Below, in pieces: positions 6,604-8,630 of a DNA stretch of 8,630 nt (position 1 is the stretch's first letter; the number at the start of each line of letters is the position of its first letter). A program made the translations under genes and the position numbers. The notes beneath the pieces were generated by a model. It worked only from the letters and a program-made list of their open reading frames with translations, was not told where the DNA came from and did no database searches. The DNA lies in NCBI GenBank assembly GCA_964386865.1, contig CAYLUN010000160.1, positions 1 through 8,630 on the forward strand, read 5' to 3'. This DNA is from CAYLUN01 sp964386865 (GTDB lineage: Bacteria > Verrucomicrobiota > Kiritimatiellia > RFP12 > UBA1067).

Positions 6604-7692
6604 CTACTCGAATAACGCTTTCTCCGCCCCGCAGTGCACGCAGTGCGGCAGCATCACGTGCCGAACCTTGTGACAGGACGGGCACTTCGCGAACAGCGCG
6701 CTACCGCAAGAGGGGCACGTGTACGCTTCCTCCTGTTCGTTGCGATCCGTCGGGACGACCATCTTGTTCACCGTTCGCCTCGTCCAGAACAGAAACCGCC
6801 GGGGGCCGGTGCGGATGGGGTACTCGCAGACCGGGCAGAGGAACCGCTCATACGCCTCGCGGTACTGCTTGGCCAGCCACTGCGCCTTGGGAAAGGCGAT
6901 CGCCCGGATGAAGTAGATCAGCAGCCGCGTCACCACCAGCAGGAGCATGCCGATGAGGATGTACTTGAAGGCTTTGCTCGGAAAATACTCGTGCACCACC
7001 AGCCCGACCTTGACGAGCGTCGCGGCTCCGAAGGCGAGGTACAGCGGGAAGTAGATGCTGGCGCGCTTCTTGATGATCAGGGCCGCCGCGACAACGAGAA
7101 TGGGCAGCAGAATGCCAAGCTGGAAGAAGGCCAGCTTCAGCCGGTGCTTCTGGCTGGCGGCGTTATACTCCTCCTGGGCAGGCTTCCGCTGCCGCTCAAT
7201 CTCCTGGTCCGTCTGGCCCTTCTCACGAACGAGCCCCTGCTTCCGCTCCAGCAAGTCCGATACGGCTTGGCTCAGCTCCTGATACTTGCGCTGATTGTCC
7301 AAGAACAGGTTCAGGCTGCTCGTGAAATTCGCCTGCTCCGTGCTGGAGAAAGCGACGCTCTTCTGCAGGCCGAGCTTCTGGAGCTCGATGAGCTGGTTGA
7401 TGGTCTGCTGCAGGTTGCGCGAGCTGTCGCCTACGACGCGCTGCTTTTCGGTCTGGTTCTCAATCTGGCGCGTGATCTCCGCGAGCTGCTTCTCCAGCGC
7501 TTCCCGCTGCGCGACCAGCTCCTTGCTCACATGCTTCGTCTCGAAGCTGCGGTAGTCGGGGCCGCGGACAGTCCGAATATCTTGAACGAGGAAGCCGAGA
7601 ACCCAAAACACCAGAACCGCCAGCGCCAGGGTGAACAGGCGTATGGCGAAGCGATGGATCCAGACGCCCTTTGATTTGGCCTCTTGTTTCAT
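6604..7692 (-). CDS. Uncharacterised membrane protein with periplasmic coiled coil and cytoplasmic zinc ribbons
   Basis: I do not recognise a named family. The 362-residue frame is read from ATG at 7692, chosen because AAGGAG (7703-7698) lies 5 bases upstream; a GTG at 7698 overlaps that site and is less likely. A basic N-terminus precedes a membrane segment (about 16-37). Residues about 45-185 are charged, Gln/Glu/Lys-rich and heptad-like (QREALEKQLAEITRQIENQ, LLERKQGLVREKGQTDQEIE), consistent with a coiled coil. Three membrane segments follow (about 188-207, 214-234, 243-262). The C-terminus carries four CxxC pairs: CPVC (286), CPSC (326), CPSC (337) and CVHC (351), enough for two zinc-binding sites. 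Positive-inside charges (KKR after the second segment, R and K after the fourth) place the coiled coil in the periplasm and the zinc ribbons in the cytoplasm. The DUF456 gene lies 43 bases downstream, so the two probably form an operon. Function is unknown. Confidence 0.85.
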   Translation of the reverse strand: MKQEAKSKGVWIHRFAIRLFTLALAVLVFWVLGFLVQDIRTVRGPDYRSFETKHVSKELVAQREALEKQLAEITRQIENQTEKQRVVGDSSRNLQQTINQLIELQKLGLQKSVAFSSTEQANFTSSLNLFLDNQRKYQELSQAVSDLLERKQGLVREKGQTDQEIERQRKPAQEEYNAASQKHRLKLAFFQLGILLPILVVAAALIIKKRASIYFPLYLAFGAATLVKVGLVVHEYFPSKAFKYILIGMLLLVVTRLLIYFIRAIAFPKAQWLAKQYREAYERFLCPVCEYPIRTGPRRFLFWTRRTVNKMVVPTDRNEQEEAYTCPSCGSALFAKCPSCHKVRHVMLPHCVHCGAEKALFE

Positions 7693-7697
7693 ATTCA

Positions 7698-7703
7698 CTC
7701 CTT
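7698..7703 (-). promoter_or_regulatory. Ribosome binding site deciding the start of the zinc-ribbon gene
   Basis: AAGGAG on the minus strand sits 5 bases before the ATG at 7692. Its last G is also the first base of an in-frame GTG at 7698, so starting at that GTG would leave no room for ribosome binding. This favours the ATG and a protein two residues shorter than the longest reading. Confidence 0.75.
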
Positions 7704-7722
7704 TTCAGGCTTTGCAGAGCAG

Positions 7723-7890
7723 GGACGTCGCACCGCCGGCGTCCGCGGACGGCAAGGGGCTGCCGTCCCTACCCGCGCGCGGCGGACGGCAAGGGCTGGC
7801 GTCCCTACCGACGCGCTTCGGACGGCAAGGGGCTGCCGTCCCTACCCGCGCGCGGCGGACGGCAAGGGGTTGCCGTTGCTACCACGCGGA
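7723..7890. repeat. Array of GGACGG-type hairpin repeats
   Basis: Four units begin at 7747, 7784, 7820 and 7857, with periods of 37, 36 and 37 bases. Units 1 and 3 are identical over all 37 bases; units 2 and 4 are diverged. In units 1 and 3 arms GGACGGCA and TGCCGTCC pair over 8 bp around loop AGGGGC. Unit 4 keeps a 6-bp stem, ACGGCA/TGCCGT. Unit 2 keeps an outer 5-bp stem, GGACG/CGTCC. A fifth, more diverged hairpin at 7723-7744 has the same 8-6-8 geometry (GGACGTCG/CGGCGTCC, one G:T wobble). The linker is CTACC plus an alternating GC tract. This looks like a dispersed REP-like palindromic repeat that has expanded locally; genome-wide copy number cannot be seen here. Confidence 0.75.
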
Positions 7891-7904
7891 TCTAAACGTA
7901 TAAC
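7876..7904 (+). promoter_or_regulatory. Candidate sigma70-type promoter for the MFS transporter gene
   Basis: TTGCTA (7876-7881) and TATAAC (7899-7904) are separated by 17 bases on the plus strand, matching consensus at 4 of 6 and 5 of 6 positions. The -35 lies in the diverged last repeat unit, where TTGCTACC replaces the TCCCTACC of units 1 and 3. A start near 7911 would give a leader of about 180 bases. A promoter closer to the gene is possible, but I saw no better match. Confidence 0.4.
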
Positions 7905-8082
7905 GATAGGATACAGGGAATCCCGTTTGGAGTCGAGAAGACTCGTGAATGCACAGAGAAACGCGCGGGTCTGTGAATCCCACACGCACGGCCGAATCAT
8001 GCGACCCTGTCAAATGCCGCTTGATTTGCCGGCCGGATTTTGAAAAAGTACAGCGTCAGTTGCTGGTGAAGTCAAAGGAAAC

Positions 8083-8086
8083 GGAG
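8083..8086 (+). promoter_or_regulatory. Ribosome binding site for the MFS gene
   Basis: GGAG lies 6 bases before GTG at 8093, within the purine-rich run AAAGGAAACGGAG. This supports the GTG start over the in-frame GTG at 8066, which has no comparable site upstream. Confidence 0.65.
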
Positions 8087-8092
8087 CACGCA

Positions 8093-8630
8093 GTGAATAC
8101 CGACAAGAAACCTTCACGTTACATGGCGCTGTTGCTAGCCGTCGCAGGTCTTGGGGGCTTGCTCTACGGCATCGACGTCGGCATCATCGCGGGCGCGCTG
8201 CCGTACTTGGAGGCGACCTTCAAGGACGCCGCCACCGGCCAGAGCCTCAGCGCCGGCCAGCTCTCCACCATCGTCGCCGCGGTGCTGCTGGGCAGCGTGC
8301 TGTCGACGCTGTTCGCCGGCCTGCTCTCGGACTGGATGGGCCGCAAGCGCATGATGGCGTGCAGCGGCCTGCTGTTCGTGATCAGCATTCCCCTCATCGC
8401 CCTCGCCCAAGGGTTCTCGCCGCTGGTGCTGGGGCGCCTGCTGCAGGGCGTCAGCGCCGGCCTCATCGGCGTGGTGGTGCCGCTCTATCTTGCGGAGTGC
8501 CTCGGCGCCTCGAACCGCGGCAAAGGCACCGGCGTGTTCCAGTGGCTGCTCACCCTCGGCATCGTGGCCGCCGCAGGCATCGGCTACTTCTTCAGCATCC
8601 GCGTCGAGGAGGTGCAGCTCCTGAACGACG
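8093..8630 (+). CDS. Sugar-porter-type MFS transporter, 3' end outside window
   Basis: The frame is open from GTG at 8093 to the window end, giving 179 residues of a family usually 450-550 long. Sugar-porter signatures are clear: GGLLYGIDVGIIAGALPYL (21-39) in the first helix, the loop 2-3 motif SDWMGRKR (79-86), GRLLQGVSAGL (114-124), PLYLAE (130-135) and RGKGTGVFQW (142-151). By comparison with XylE, D28 matches the membrane Asp linked to proton coupling, R115 the conserved Arg of the GR motif and Q150 a sugar-contacting Gln, so proton-coupled monosaccharide uptake is the best guess. The sugar cannot be told from this half. About five membrane helices are present before the cut. The start is GTG, preceded by GGAG. 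It is divergent from the zinc-ribbon gene and likely heads or stands alone in its own unit. Confidence 0.9.
   Translation, partial: MNTDKKPSRYMALLLAVAGLGGLLYGIDVGIIAGALPYLEATFKDAATGQSLSAGQLSTIVAAVLLGSVLSTLFAGLLSDWMGRKRMMACSGLLFVISIPLIALAQGFSPLVLGRLLQGVSAGLIGVVVPLYLAECLGASNRGKGTGVFQWLLTLGIVAAAGIGYFFSIRVEEVQLLND

Larger units (their letters stand above)
7693..8092. other. Divergent intergenic region with repeat array and transporter leader
   Basis: This 400-base gap separates the zinc-ribbon gene (leftward) from the MFS gene (rightward) and must hold both promoters. Its left half is the hairpin repeat array. Its right half contains a candidate rightward promoter and a leader of about 180 bases. 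Small stems there are GAGTC/GACTC (7930-7934 and 7940-7944) and CAAAT/ATTTG (8011-8015 and 8024-8028). I found no convincing leftward promoter; one lying right of the array would place all the hairpins in the 5' leader of the zinc-ribbon mRNA. Frames open across the array are products of the GC-rich repeats, not genes. Confidence 0.6.

Noticed and set aside
6634..7674. A 346-residue Leu/Gln-rich open frame on the plus strand
   Set aside because: It is antisense to the coiled-coil/zinc-ribbon gene. The Leu-rich pattern is the reverse reading of the Gln/Lys/Glu codons of the coiled coil.
7723..7890. Possible CRISPR array
   Set aside because: The repeat includes the whole 36-37 base period; there are no unique spacers between conserved repeats and no cas genes nearby.
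7631..8043. Open frames across the hairpin repeat array, which would encode repetitive peptides
   Set aside because: The repeats differ in length (36 and 37 bases), so the reading frame changes between units. No ribosome binding site or conserved peptide is seen; the palindromic DNA structure explains the sequence.
8066..8092. Earlier GTG start for the MFS gene at 8066
   Set aside because: It is in frame, but GGAG at 8083-8086 fits the GTG at 8093 with 6-base spacing and nothing comparable precedes 8066.

Overview
The window is GC-rich bacterial DNA of about 8.6 kb. It carries five protein-coding genes; the first and last run off the window edges. The large multi-domain secreted proteins built from lamin-tail, CotH, PA14 and laminin-G-like modules suggest a bacterium of the PVC superphylum, possibly Kiritimatiellota, Lentisphaerota or Verrucomicrobiota. 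This is inferred from protein style only; there is no rRNA or other phylogenetic marker here.

Layout. (a) 1-2110, minus strand: the N-terminal 703 residues of a secreted CotH-kinase-family protein. Its lamin-tail domain appears to be split by an inserted beta-sandwich domain. (b) 2111-2226: a 116-base gap with a strong stem-loop behind the upstream gene and a good sigma70-type promoter for the CotH gene. (c) 2227-5766, minus strand: a 1179-residue secreted protein with the repeating order lectin-like / Fn3-like / PA14 / lectin-like / Fn3-like / PA14 / lectin-like. (d) 5767-6074: an intergenic region with the promoter of that gene and a 140-bp foldback element. The element has perfect 18-bp terminal inverted repeats, near-flanking 8-bp direct repeats, and two internal hairpins related by compensatory base changes. 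(e) 6075-7692, minus strand: a DUF456 membrane protein behind an uncharacterised membrane protein with a predicted periplasmic coiled coil and cytoplasmic zinc ribbons, probably one transcription unit. (f) 7693-8092: a divergent intergenic region with an array of GGACGG-type hairpin repeats and a candidate promoter. (g) 8093 to the end, plus strand: the first 179 residues of a sugar-porter-type MFS transporter.

How the genes relate. The CotH and PA14 proteins are neighbours on one strand, both exported, and probably act at or outside the cell surface. Each seems to have its own promoter. The coiled-coil/zinc-ribbon gene and the DUF456 gene are an uncharacterised membrane pair. The sugar transporter is read divergently and begins a separate unit. 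The most unusual non-coding signals are the two hairpin-rich repeat elements, at 5842-5998 and 7723-7890. I see no CRISPR array, tRNA, rRNA or intact transposase gene.
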